Below, piece by piece: positions 24,363 to 32,874 of a stretch of 64,000 nt of DNA. This DNA is from Micromonospora cathayae. GTDB lineage: Bacteria; Actinomycetota; Actinomycetes; Mycobacteriales; Micromonosporaceae. Every line of letters begins with the position of its first letter. Within the stretch, counting starts at the first letter, position 1. A program made the translations under genes and the position numbers. Where the stretch lies: contig NZ_CP118615.1 in assembly GCF_028993575.1 (NCBI RefSeq), positions 1,550,001 to 1,614,000 of the forward strand. The letters are read 5' to 3'. The notes below the pieces were generated by a model. The model saw only the letters and a program-made list of their open reading frames with translations, ran no database searches and had not been told where the DNA came from.

Positions 24363-24796
24363 GGGCCGACCACCCAACGCTCCACCGTGCCGTGGGCGGT
24401 CTGCGACACCGTGAAACTCATCCCCGGTACGAGCGACAGCGGCTTGCCGGTCACCGTGCAGGTGACCTCGGTGGCTCCGGTGACACAGCTGGACTCCGCG
24501 TCGGCCAGCCAGTCCCCGGCGGCGGCCAGGAAGGCGCCGGCCCGTTCCGCACCGGCCCCGGCCGGAGCCTGGTGGACGCGTTGCGCGTTCACCCCGCTCT
24601 GGGCGGCGTGCAGCGCGGTGCTGCGGGCCAGGAACCAGGCGGCGACCTGGATCGAGCCGAACAGCAGTAGCAGGATCGCCGGCATGACGATGGCCAACTC
24701 GACCGGGTTGGCCCCCCGGTCCCGGCCACCGGACACGATCCGGTGCCGGACGGCGGCAGCCGCCCGGCGACCGGTTGCGGACAATCGCTGGCGCAT
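24359..24796 (-). CDS. TadE-like pseudopilin
   Basis: A 145-residue protein with a basic leader, then Asp-Arg-Gly-Ala-Asn-Pro-Val-Glu-Leu-Ala-Ile-Val-Met-Pro, the classic TadE box with Glu at +5, and one membrane helix. Two extracellular Cys. It starts seven bases after the Flp pilin gene. Together with the next gene it forms a minor-pilin pair. Confidence 0.8.
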   Translation of the reverse strand: MRQRLSATGRRAAAAVRHRIVSGGRDRGANPVELAIVMPAILLLLFGSIQVAAWFLARSTALHAAQSGVNAQRVHQAPAGAGAERAGAFLAAAGDWLADAESSCVTGATEVTCTVTGKPLSLVPGMSFTVSQTAHGTVERWVVGP

Positions 24797-24803
24797 GGCT
24801 CGG

Positions 24804-24995
24804 TTACGGGGTCGGGATGCTGTTCATCCAGAGGTTGGCGCGCGAGGTGGCGAGGACGGTGATGGCAGCGGCGAGCACCGCCAGACCGCCGATGATGATG
24901 GCGGTGGGGACCGGGCTGTCACCCCGGTCGCTCTCGTCGCGCAGTTCGGCCAGGTGCGTGCTCAGCGCGACATGCAGGCGGGTGAAGAGGGGCAT
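24804..24995 (-). CDS. Flp-type pilin candidate
   Basis: A 63-residue protein: a polar N-terminus with Asp-Glu-Ser-Asp-Arg-Gly-Asp, then one hydrophobic helix (Pro-Thr-Ala-Ile-Ile-Ile-Gly-Gly-Leu to Val-Leu-Ala, about 33-52) and a short tail. Size, single helix and position between tadC and tadE match the major pilin of actinomycete Flp operons. GGAGAA precedes the ATG. Confidence 0.7.
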   Translation of the reverse strand: MPLFTRLHVALSTHLAELRDESDRGDSPVPTAIIIGGLAVLAAAITVLATSRANLWMNSIPTP

Positions 24996-25020
24996 CGGGT
25001 TCTCCTTCGGGTTGTCGGGG

Positions 25021-25890
25021 TCAGAGGCGACTGACGAACGGGTAGGCGATGAAGCCGAGCAGGACGAAGACGAGCAGCGAACCGGGGATGTCGAGCCGAG
25101 TGGTGATTCCCTCGGCGCGGGCGAGATTGTCCGTACGGATCTGGTCGCGTAGGGCGTCGGCGCGGCTGCGCAGGGTCTCGTGCACCTGCGCGCCCTCGCT
25201 GCCCGAGGAACGCATGATCGCGCCGACGTCCCCCAGCTCCGGGATGCCGATCTTCTCGGCGAGATCCCGCAGCTCCTCCCAGGGGGAGTGCATCTGCATC
25301 TGGGCGATCCGCAGCGCCTCCTGGATCCGCTCGAAGACCCAGCCGTCACAGATCTCGGCCGCCCGTTCCAGTGACTGCACCGGCCCGTGCGCGGCGGACA
25401 GTTGCAGCGCCACCAGGTCCAGGTAGGTGCAGACCGCCAGGCGGAACTCCTCCCGGGCCCGAGCGGCCTTCTGGAGCACCGACCGGTGGGCGGCGAGGGC
25501 GAACAGGAACGCCGTCCCCAGGCTGCCGATCACCGGTACGACGAACGGCAGCGAGGTTCCGGCGGACACGAGGGCCACGGTCAGCATGGTCGGCGCAGCG
25601 AGGCCGATCAGGGCGGAGAGGAGTACGGAGAGCGCGTACTGCTCGGGGGTCTGGCCGATCAGGGCGAGCTGCCGGTGCGGCGGGCGCAGCCAGCGGGCCG
25701 TACCGGTCAGCCACTCCGCACTCCGGGGGGCCGTGCCCGGCCGGGTGACGCTCGGCGGCTGGTGCAGCCGGCGCAGCGCCGGACCGAGCGCCGGGGTGGC
25801 CGGCAACAGCTCCCGGATCACCAGGAAGACCCCGAACCCGACCGCCGCGCCGCCGCTGACGGCGAGGGTGAGCTGCCAGTTGAGGATCAT
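25021..25890 (-). CDS. tadC: Type II secretion F-family / TadC-like membrane protein
   Basis: A 289-residue inner-membrane platform protein with helices near 5-25, 95-150 and at the C-terminus, and the T2SSF domain (about 160-270) holding Ala-Ala-Glu-Ile-Cys-Asp-Gly and a Gly-Ser-Glu-Gly-Ala-Gln-Val-His motif. With TadB it should anchor the ATPase and pull out pilin. ATGA overlap with tadB. Confidence 0.85.
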   Translation of the reverse strand: MILNWQLTLAVSGGAAVGFGVFLVIRELLPATPALGPALRRLHQPPSVTRPGTAPRSAEWLTGTARWLRPPHRQLALIGQTPEQYALSVLLSALIGLAAPTMLTVALVSAGTSLPFVVPVIGSLGTAFLFALAAHRSVLQKAARAREEFRLAVCTYLDLVALQLSAAHGPVQSLERAAEICDGWVFERIQEALRIAQMQMHSPWEELRDLAEKIGIPELGDVGAIMRSSGSEGAQVHETLRSRADALRDQIRTDNLARAEGITTRLDIPGSLLVFVLLGFIAYPFVSRL

Positions 25891-26792
25891 GCGAGCGCGT
25901 CCTCCGGGTCCGGGGCGGGCAGGAAGCGCGTCGGCGTCGGTGGCTGGCTCATCGCGCGAACCCAGACCAGCAGCGCGACGAACGCGGCACTGAGCACGGC
26001 CATCACGAGCTGCCCGGTCGGCGTTCCGTACGGGCGGATGTAGTCGGTGTTGACCAGCCCGTACGCGATGGTCGCCAGGGTCATCCCGGTGAGGAACCGG
26101 ACCGCGAACCGGGGCTGGACACGTTTGGCCTCGATCTCCCGGCGGGTCGCCACCTCGGCCGCCGCGGCACCCGCGATCGAGCCCAGCACGTCGCCGAGGC
26201 GTTCCCCCCGGTCGGTCAGGTGCAGGATCAGCGCCGCCACCACCTGGTCGGCGACCGGGTCGCCGATGTCGTCGGCGAAGGCGAGCAGCGCCGGCCGGGC
26301 CAGCCAGCCGGCCTGGAGCCGGGCGGCGAGCAGACGCACCTCCTCCTCGATCTGCGGTGGCGCGGTGGCGATCGTGCCGATGATGGCCTGCTGGAGGCCC
26401 TGCCCGGTGGCGGAGATGTCCTTGAGTCGGCGGGTCCACTCGCCGACCGCCTCGATCCGGGCGATGGCCCGCTGCTCGGCCCGGCCGACCGAGAACAGCC
26501 ACGGGGTGCCCGGCACCGCCACGGCGACCAGTAGCCCGACCACCGGCAGCCCGGTGAGCAGGAAGGCCACCGCGCCGGCCACCGCCGCACCCACCAGCAG
26601 GGCCTGGTGGCGTTGCCGTTCCTGCCGGCTGGTGCCGGAGCCCTGCCACAGCCGGCGCAGACCCGGCCCGCCCCTGCCCGGCCGGTTGCCCGGCGGGCGG
26701 GTGGTGCCGACCAGCGCCACCACCGCCAGGACCAGCCCGGCCACGCAGGCCGCCCCGGAGACCATGGCGATCAGCTCGATGTTCGCGATCAC
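25887..26792 (-). CDS. tadB: TadB-like pilus platform protein
   Basis: A 301-residue T2SSF-family membrane protein: one N-terminal helix, two central helices (about 75-105), the cytosolic T2SSF bundle (Ile-Glu-Ala-Val-Gly-Glu-Trp-Thr-Arg-Arg-Leu to Leu-Gly-Asp-Val-Leu) and two C-terminal helices. The GTG start overlaps the TadA stop by GTGA. Partner of TadC. Confidence 0.85.
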   Translation of the reverse strand: MIANIELIAMVSGAACVAGLVLAVVALVGTTRPPGNRPGRGGPGLRRLWQGSGTSRQERQRHQALLVGAAVAGAVAFLLTGLPVVGLLVAVAVPGTPWLFSVGRAEQRAIARIEAVGEWTRRLKDISATGQGLQQAIIGTIATAPPQIEEEVRLLAARLQAGWLARPALLAFADDIGDPVADQVVAALILHLTDRGERLGDVLGSIAGAAAAEVATRREIEAKRVQPRFAVRFLTGMTLATIAYGLVNTDYIRPYGTPTGQLVMAVLSAAFVALLVWVRAMSQPPTPTRFLPAPDPEDALA

Positions 26793-28576
26793 CGTCGGAC
26801 CCCCAGCCGGGTGTGCCGGGCCCGTCGCCACGCCCCAGTGCCGGCCTCGATGTACCGGCTGAGCAGCCGGGCGTCGTAGCCGACCCGGAGCAGGTGCTCG
26901 CGGACCCGTTCGGGCAGGTGCTTCGGCACGGCCCGGCCGTCCGGCCCCGGACCGAAGACCTCCGTGGTGGTGATCCGGTTGCCCTCGCCGGCCCCGATGA
27001 CCTCCTCCACGTGGGAGACGAACCGGTGTTTCCGGCCGCCGATCGCGGTCTCGTCCTCGACGGTGACATAGACGATCAGGTCCAGCGCGTTGCCGGCCAT
27101 CCGGCGGGCCTGGTCGACGGTCATCTCCCGGCCGTGCGACAGCGCCAACTCGATGATCCGTTCGGTGACCCCGGCCGGGGTGCGGGCGTGGATGGTGCAC
27201 ATCGAGCCCCGGCTGGTGGTCATCGCCTGGAGCATCGGCACGATCTCCCGGGACCGCACCTCGCCGACCACGATCCGCAGCACACCCATCCGCAGCGACA
27301 CCGGGATCAGGTCGGCGATGCTGACCTCACCGGCCGGCCGGCCGTCCAGGCCGCGTTCGCCGTGCCCCTCCCGGGCCTCGAAGCTCATCACCGCCCGGTG
27401 CTTGATGTCCCGCCGGGCGGGCAGCAGCTCGCGGCTCTCCTCCAGCAGCACGAACGGCTCGTCCGGCGGGATCTCGTCCATCAGCGCCCGGACCACGGTC
27501 GTCTTGCCGGCACCGGCCAGCCCGGCGACCATGATGTTCAGCCCGGCCCGCATGGCCGCGCGGAGGAAGTCGCGGAGCAGGACGTCGATCATCTCGTCCA
27601 GGTCGCCCCGGAAGCCGGCGATGTCGTCCAGGCTCACGTCCAGGGTGTTGTGCTTACGGATCACCGCGTATGGGCGGCGGCTGACCAGGTAGACGGCGGC
27701 GAGCCGGCTGCCGTCGGGTAGTTGCAGGTCCAGGGTGGGTTTCGAGGTGGACAGCGACCGCTCGGTGGCCCCGGCCCGGCGGGCGGCGGCCTGGAGGATC
27801 TCCACCAGTTCCTCGTCGCTGTCGGCGATCGGGTCCACCCAGTCGACGCCACCGCCGTGCCGGGTGACGCGTACCTGGTCGCAGCCGAGGATGTGCACCT
27901 CCTCGATGGTCTGGTCGACCAGCAGCGTCTGGAGCCGACCGAGCCCCACCAGCTCGGCGGTCACCTGGTTGAGCAGGTGCCGCTCCTCGTCGGCGGTGAG
28001 CGGTGTGCCGGCCCGGCGTACCGAGTCGGCGTACTCGGAGACCACGGCCACGGCGATCCGGGCCCGTTCCACGTCCTCCTCGGCGACGCTGAACTCCCGG
28101 CCGCGCTGCCAGAGGGTGAGCCGTTCGCTCAGCTCCCGGCGCAGCTCGCGGACCAGGGTGAAGTCGACCCGGGGGCGGGGTGCCGTGGTCGGCCCGGGGG
28201 GTGGGGCCAGCGCCACCCCGTTGGCGGTCCCCGGCCGGTGCCGCCCGTTCGGGCCGGCCGGCGGAGCGTGCCCGTTCGCCCCGCCGGCGGCCGGACGACC
28301 GTTCGGCGCGGCCGGATGCGGGTGCCCGTTCGGCACCGCGCGGACCTGCCCGTTGGGGCCGTGCTGCCCGTTGGCGTTGGGGCCGTGCTGCCCAGTCGGC
28401 CCGTGCTGCCCGTTGGGGCCGTGCTGGCCGTGCTGGGCGGGAGGGCCGGGCGGGCCGTGCTGGGCGGGAGGGCCGGGCGGGTGGCGGTGACCGTTCGCCG
28501 GGGCCAGTGGCGGGGTGACCGAGGTGGCCGAGGGCGGCTGGCTACGCGGATCGTGGGAGACCGGCTCAAACCGCAT
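26789..28576 (-). CDS. tadA: CpaF/TadA secretion ATPase with repeat-rich N-terminus
   Basis: A 595-residue motor ATPase powering Flp pilus assembly. The C-terminal 440 residues are the VirB11-like domain: Gly-Leu-Ala-Gly-Ala-Gly-Lys-Thr-Thr (Walker A), Ile-Val-Gly-Glu-Val-Arg (Walker B, Asp replaced by Glu-Val as in this group) and His-Ala-Arg. The first 150 residues are a low-complexity Gly/Pro/His/Asn/Gln tract with a repeated Gly-Gln-His-Gly-Pro-Asn unit, not found in most CpaF proteins. The start overlaps the end of the ParA-like gene. Confidence 0.9.
   Translation of the reverse strand: MRFEPVSHDPRSQPPSATSVTPPLAPANGHRHPPGPPAQHGPPGPPAQHGQHGPNGQHGPTGQHGPNANGQHGPNGQVRAVPNGHPHPAAPNGRPAAGGANGHAPPAGPNGRHRPGTANGVALAPPPGPTTAPRPRVDFTLVRELRRELSERLTLWQRGREFSVAEEDVERARIAVAVVSEYADSVRRAGTPLTADEERHLLNQVTAELVGLGRLQTLLVDQTIEEVHILGCDQVRVTRHGGGVDWVDPIADSDEELVEILQAAARRAGATERSLSTSKPTLDLQLPDGSRLAAVYLVSRRPYAVIRKHNTLDVSLDDIAGFRGDLDEMIDVLLRDFLRAAMRAGLNIMVAGLAGAGKTTVVRALMDEIPPDEPFVLLEESRELLPARRDIKHRAVMSFEAREGHGERGLDGRPAGEVSIADLIPVSLRMGVLRIVVGEVRSREIVPMLQAMTTSRGSMCTIHARTPAGVTERIIELALSHGREMTVDQARRMAGNALDLIVYVTVEDETAIGGRKHRFVSHVEEVIGAGEGNRITTTEVFGPGPDGRAVPKHLPERVREHLLRVGYDARLLSRYIEAGTGAWRRARHTRLGVRR
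28340..28480. repeat. In-frame tandem repeats in the tadA N-terminus
   Basis: Plus-strand units of the type GTGCTGCCCGTTGGGGCC and GTGCTGGGCGGGAGGGCCGG recur without frame disruption; on the coding strand they give the Gly-Gln-His-Gly-Pro-Asn and Gly-Pro-Pro-Ala-Gln-His units. Multiples of three keep the gene open, so the length may vary between strains. Confidence 0.7.
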
Positions 28577-29366
28577 GCGGCACCCCCTGGCCGGCCGGCC
28601 AGCTCAGCCGGGCCCGCCGCCGGTCGAGCAGGGTGCCGACCGGGACCTCCAGCGCACCGGCCGCGCGCATCAGCGGGCTCCTGGCCCGCACCGTGCCGCC
28701 CAGGCTGAGCACCCCGGCGGTACGCGGGTCGTGCGGCAGCCGGGCGATCACCGGTACGCCGAGGGTCTTGCTGATCTCGCCGTTGGGGTGGCCGTCGCCG
28801 ACCACCAGCAGGCGTACCGAGCCGGCCGGCACCCGGTGCTCGGTGAAGTCCCGTTCCATGGCCCGCAGCAGCGACCGGGTCGCGGAGATGTCGGGCAGCG
28901 TGGCCCGGGTGACCACCAGCACCACCGCGGCGGCCCGCAGCACCGGCCACGGCGCGCCGACCACGGCCAACCGGCCACAGTCGACCAGTACGTCGTACGG
29001 TGGGGTGCCCTGCTCCAGCTCGCCGAAGAAGTCCGCGAACCGCTGCCAGAGCGGGATGACACTGCCGGCCTGGGCCGGCTCGACCACGCCCGGCAGCAGC
29101 AGCCGTTCCCGCTTCGGGGCGTCCAGGTCGACGAGCTGCGACCAGAACATCGACTCCAGGTTCCCGTCGCGCAGCTCGCCGACGGCCAGTTCGCCGATGC
29201 CCCGGGGACCGTCCAGCACTCCGCCGAGGTAGCCGGCGAGCACCGAACCGCCCGCCGGATCACACTCGGCCAGCACCAGCCGGCGGTGCCAGCTCAGCGT
29301 GCAGGCCAGCGCCGAGGCGGTCACCCCGGGCGAGCCCTTGGCCGAGGCCAGCGCGATGATCGCCAT
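28566..29366 (-). CDS. ParA/MinD-like ATPase (CpaE/TadZ type)
   Basis: A 266-residue P-loop protein with a deviant Walker A, Ala-Ser-Ala-Lys-Gly-Ser-Pro-Gly-Val-Thr near residue 7, and a Glu-Cys-Asp-Pro-Ala-Gly-Gly segment. In Tad systems such proteins place the pilus machine in the cell. Three bases separate it from the SAF gene and it overlaps tadA. Confidence 0.82.
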   Translation of the reverse strand: MAIIALASAKGSPGVTASALACTLSWHRRLVLAECDPAGGSVLAGYLGGVLDGPRGIGELAVGELRDGNLESMFWSQLVDLDAPKRERLLLPGVVEPAQAGSVIPLWQRFADFFGELEQGTPPYDVLVDCGRLAVVGAPWPVLRAAAVVLVVTRATLPDISATRSLLRAMERDFTEHRVPAGSVRLLVVGDGHPNGEISKTLGVPVIARLPHDPRTAGVLSLGGTVRARSPLMRAAGALEVPVGTLLDRRRARLSWPAGQGVPHAV

Positions 29367-29368
29367 GG

Positions 29369-30028
29369 TCAGACCGATCCGGTCAGCACGAGGGCGACCC
29401 GCTGTTCCGCGGCGAGCGCCACCACCGCCGGCACGTCCCGTACGGAGATCGCCAGGTAGACCACCACGGTGGTGCTCTCCGGGCGGTCGCTGTCGATGAC
29501 GGTCCCGGTGAACCGGGTGACCGAGGTGCTCGTCCGGCCGTCGGTGTTCTTCGTCGGGGTGCTGACCAGCAGCACCTTGTCGCCGGGACGGAGTTCGCGG
29601 GCCGGTACCGCGCTGGGCTTGAGGCCCAGGGCGATCTGCTGCTGGCCGGGGCCGAGCAGCGGCTGGTCGGTGAGCTGGGCCTCGGTGACCAGGGTGCCCG
29701 GGGTGAGGGTGACCGCCGCCCGCTTGCCGAGCACCTCGTCGATCCGGCCGGCCCGGATCGGCTTCAGGCCCTGCCCGCCGGCCACCTGGACCGACATCAG
29801 GTCGTCCTGGCTGAGCACGGTGCCCACCTCGACGGTGCGGGCGACCGCCAGGTACGTCCCGGTGGCCCGGACCGAGGTGACCGCGAAGGCCGCCCCGAGG
29901 CCGCCCAGCGCGATCAGCAGCACCGCCAGCCCGAGCAGGCCGGGGCGCATCCGGCGCTGCCGGACCACCTTCGGCGGGGCGATCGGGGCGTCCACCGGCC
30001 CCGGCCCGTTGCGCGTCGCCAGGCTCAC
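29369..30028 (-). CDS. SAF-domain pilus protein (CpaB/RcpC-like)
   Basis: A 219-residue protein with one N-terminal membrane helix (about 30-50) and a SAF domain (Val-Glu-Val-Gly-Thr-Val-Leu-Ser-Gln-Asp-Asp-Leu to Pro-Gly-Thr-Leu-Val-Thr), as in flagellar/pilus chaperones FlgA and CpaB. The GTG start overlaps the upstream secreted protein by GTGA. Confidence 0.82.
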   Translation of the reverse strand: MSLATRNGPGPVDAPIAPPKVVRQRRMRPGLLGLAVLLIALGGLGAAFAVTSVRATGTYLAVARTVEVGTVLSQDDLMSVQVAGGQGLKPIRAGRIDEVLGKRAAVTLTPGTLVTEAQLTDQPLLGPGQQQIALGLKPSAVPARELRPGDKVLLVSTPTKNTDGRTSTSVTRFTGTVIDSDRPESTTVVVYLAISVRDVPAVVALAAEQRVALVLTGSV

Positions 30029-30990
30029 TCGGTCACCACCTGAAGTTCGTTGATCTGGATCTCTACGTCGTTGCTGGTCCGGGTGACCGGGATGTCGCCG
30101 GACTGGCCGCCGCCGACCCAGTGCACGTTCCAGTGGGTGGTGGCGTTGATCCGGTACGTGCCGGCCTTCGGGTAGCCGTTCGGGAGGCCGCAGTCCGGGG
30201 AGGGCCGGCCGGCGTACGGGCCGGAGGTCGAGTACGGCGTGCCCGGTCCGGAGCAGGTGACGGTCTCCTTGTTGCCCATGTCCCAGACGACCCTGGTGAC
30301 CTTGGCGGTGATGGTGACGCTCACCCCGCCCTCGGTGTCGCTGGCGGTCAGCGCCGGGTCCCCGAAGTAGTTCCGCCCCGGGCTGGCCCACAGCCAGACG
30401 GGCAGCCCGACCAGGCCGGGACCCTGGCTCTTGCGCGGGGCCACCGAGATGCGCGGCTTGAGCAGGTCGATGGAGGCGAGCAGCCGCAGCGCGATCTCCT
30501 CCGGGTCCGGCGGCGCGCCGAAACCGGGCGGCGGGGCGTCCCGCAGGACCAGATCCTGTGAGCCGAGGTCACCGCCGTTGCAGGTCCGCACGTACCACTG
30601 CTGGCCCTCCGGGGTGTCCTCCGGCTGGGGTTGGGCGAGCTTGTAGTAGCAGCCGTCGCTGTTGTTGAACCAGCCGAGGACGTCGTCGTAGCAGGGGATG
30701 ACCCGGCCGTTCCACTGGCACTTGCCGGCTCCGCCGCCGTTGTTGCCGCCGTCGTCACCGTCACCGTCGCCCGGGTCGCCGGGATTTCCGGTGCCCGGCT
30801 CGTCGTCCCAGACGTTGCAGTCGGTCTGGCCGATCGGGCACTCGGCGCCCGGGTCGGCGACGGCGGGCGGCGGGGCCTGGGTGACCACCAGCAGCGCGGC
30901 GACCAGGGTGGCGAGCAGGGCGGGCACCAGCCGGGGCGGTGTCCCGACCCGCTGCCGGGCCGGGACACCGCCGCCTCCCCAGGTCAGCAC
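30025..30990 (-). CDS. Secreted/cell-envelope protein of the pilus operon
   Basis: A 321-residue exported protein with a signal peptide ending near Ala-Val-Ala-Asp (residue 46), a Cys-Pro-Ile-Gly-Gln-Thr-Asp-Cys motif, an acidic Gly/Asp/Asn repeat (66-88), several further Cys, and a C-terminal beta domain ending Val-Glu-Ile-Gln-Ile-Asn-Glu-Leu. It is co-translated with its neighbours. I do not know a function beyond a probable envelope role in the pilus locus. Confidence 0.65.
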   Translation of the reverse strand: MLTWGGGGVPARQRVGTPPRLVPALLATLVAALLVVTQAPPPAVADPGAECPIGQTDCNVWDDEPGTGNPGDPGDGDGDDGGNNGGGAGKCQWNGRVIPCYDDVLGWFNNSDGCYYKLAQPQPEDTPEGQQWYVRTCNGGDLGSQDLVLRDAPPPGFGAPPDPEEIALRLLASIDLLKPRISVAPRKSQGPGLVGLPVWLWASPGRNYFGDPALTASDTEGGVSVTITAKVTRVVWDMGNKETVTCSGPGTPYSTSGPYAGRPSPDCGLPNGYPKAGTYRINATTHWNVHWVGGGQSGDIPVTRTSNDVEIQINELQVVTE

Positions 30991-31550
30991 GGCTGGTCCT
31001 CGTGTGCGACGCCGACGTTGATCAGCCAGCGGCCGTCCGGGTAGCGGCTCGCGGTGGCCGTGGCGAGGTGCCGCCCGGAGCCGGTACCGGGGACCGCCTT
31101 GCGGGTCTTGGCGTAGACCAGCTTGTAGTTCGTCGCGTCGAGACAGTCCTGGATCTCCACGGTGGCCGGGACGGTGTCCAGGCTGACCGCGGTGACGGTC
31201 GGGTCGGAAACGAGCGTTCCGGTACGCATGGCACCGTGCTCCTTCGCGTCGCGAATTGTCAGCCGCACCCTGGTCAGTAGCGGATCTGCCAGGTATTTGG
31301 CCAGGTCGGGATGGTGTGGATCACTTCGGGCGCTGGCCGTCCGGGATGCCGCCAGATATCCGGCGTATGCCGCGAGAGCCGCTTTCTCCGCCGCCGCCTC
31401 CGCTGCTTTCCGGTCCTCGGTCGCAGTCGGTGCCCGGCCCGTGGTGGCCCGCCCCGATTGCTCCGGATCCGTACCGCAGGCGGCCCCGGAGCCGATCACC
31501 ACGAGCGCGACGACGCCGGCCATCCATTGCCTGAGCTGCCGTGCGCGCAC
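30984..31550 (-). CDS. Lipoprotein, first gene of the pilus operon
   Basis: A 188-residue protein with lipobox-like Gly-Ser-Gly-Ala-Ala-Cys at about residue 24, then an Ala/Glu/Lys-rich helical segment (Ala-Ala-Glu-Ala-Ala-Ala-Glu-Lys-Ala) and an NTF2/SnoaL-like beta domain (Tyr-Pro-Asp-Gly-Arg-Trp-Leu-Ile-Asn). The GTG at 31550 is chosen for GAGGAGGG upstream and because it places a basic n-region before the signal core. Function unknown. Confidence 0.65.
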   Translation of the reverse strand: MRARQLRQWMAGVVALVVIGSGAACGTDPEQSGRATTGRAPTATEDRKAAEAAAEKAALAAYAGYLAASRTASARSDPHHPDLAKYLADPLLTRVRLTIRDAKEHGAMRTGTLVSDPTVTAVSLDTVPATVEIQDCLDATNYKLVYAKTRKAVPGTGSGRHLATATASRYPDGRWLINVGVAHEDQPC

Positions 31551-32049
31551 CGCCGCCCTCCTCGATGGGGAGCTCGTCCGGCCGGTTTCCGGGTATGCGG
31601 CAGCGTGTCCGGATGCCCCGGTCCGGATTGTTTGATCATCTATTGGTATTTGCGAGTACGGATACTGGTTGGTTCTTTCCGGCACCTGGTCCCGATTGTC
31701 GGGCTGTGTGTCCGTGTCGACTGTTGGTCCCACCCAAGGGGCGAGCATAGGCTGACGACAGCCGATGCAACAGAGGCAATTGGTACGAATACTCTGCGTC
31801 ACGAGGGGTGGGGTGGGGCCGGGATGATTCCGTACCGGCCGAGGGGCCCCGGCGGGGCCGGCCGGCCGCCCAGCCGGGGCGACCACCCCCGGCGCGGTGT
31901 CCCGCCGCGTAGGCCGTACGGGACAACGGATCCGCTGCGCGGGGTCGCCGGAGCCCGGCGACCGTCCGGGGTGCCCGGGGTGGTGACGGCGGTGCCGCCC
32001 CGGGCCGGCGGGCGTGGCTCAGGTCACCGCGACCAGCACGAACTGCCGA
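31551..32049. other. Intergenic region with AT-rich promoter zone
   Basis: About 500 bases without a convincing gene. The stretch 31620-31690 is distinctly AT-rich (for example GATCATCTATTGGTATTTGC) and lies upstream of the leftward pilus operon, so it probably holds its promoter. The rest contains open frames with random composition only. Confidence 0.45.
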
Positions 32050-32703
32050 TCATGAAACTACTTTCCGTATCGGGCTCGGCGGGGCGTCCCGGTGCTGGCT
32101 CCGGCGCTGCGGCAGGCCGGTCAGGGGCAGCACGAGCGCCGTGACGACCAGCGCGCCGAGCAGGACGCCCCCCACCACGTCGTGCGGGTAGTGCACCCCC
32201 ACGAAGACCCGGGAAGCGGCGGCCAGCAGGGCCAGCGGTACGGCCAGCAGCCCCAGCCGGGGCCAGAGCAGGACGGTACCGGTGGCGAGCGCCCCGGCGA
32301 TGGTGGAGTGGTTGCTCGGGAAGGACCAGTCACCGACCGGTGGGCAGTGGCCGGCGACGATCACCAGGTCGGTCAGGTCCCGGCACGGGCGTTCCTGGTC
32401 CACCACGGTCTTGAACCACTCGCTGAGCCCGTACGCGAGCACCACCGCCACCGGGGCGACCAGCGCCGCCGCGCGGTGCCTGGTGGTCCGGGCCGACGGC
32501 GGGCCGATCCCTGCCGCCTGCGGCGCGCCGCGGAAGTACCGCCAGGCCGCCGCCATGAGCAGCAGGCCGAGCAGCACCACCGAGCCCTCGGTGAAGTGCG
32601 CGGCGAACCACTGCACCGGCTCCGGGCTGCCGTCGGCGAACTCGACGACGTCGGTGTACCACTCGGCGCTGAACCCGGGCACCCCCGCCGTCACGTCGAC
32701 CAT
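32050..32703 (-). CDS. PAP2-family membrane phosphatase
   Basis: A 217-residue membrane protein of the phosphatidic acid phosphatase type 2 family. The three motifs are present: Lys-Thr-Val-Val-Asp-Gln-Glu-Arg-Pro, Ser-Phe-Pro-Ser-Asn-His-Ser (Asn for Gly in the classic PSGH) and Ser-Arg-Val-Phe-Val-Gly-Val-His-Tyr-Pro-His-Asp. It may hydrolyse lipid or undecaprenyl phosphates. Start at 32703, with GAGGTC five bases upstream. Divergent from the GH65 gene. Confidence 0.85.
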   Translation of the reverse strand: MVDVTAGVPGFSAEWYTDVVEFADGSPEPVQWFAAHFTEGSVVLLGLLLMAAAWRYFRGAPQAAGIGPPSARTTRHRAAALVAPVAVVLAYGLSEWFKTVVDQERPCRDLTDLVIVAGHCPPVGDWSFPSNHSTIAGALATGTVLLWPRLGLLAVPLALLAAASRVFVGVHYPHDVVGGVLLGALVVTALVLPLTGLPQRRSQHRDAPPSPIRKVVS

Positions 32704-32874
32704 GTCTGACCTCATCAACTGCTCATACCCCCTTCGCGACCCCTCGATCGTCCGAACGCGCGGAGTTGCGCACAGTGTGCGAAGGTGATGGTCAACCCCT
32801 GACCTTCGTCTCAGCCGCCGTACAGCCGGGCGTGCTGGGATGGCGTCTCGCGTACCTGAGCACCGGGAGGCCGT

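Noticed and set aside
28340..28480. CRISPR-like repeat array
   Set aside because: Units are contiguous, have no spacers and are in-frame coding repeats of tadA.
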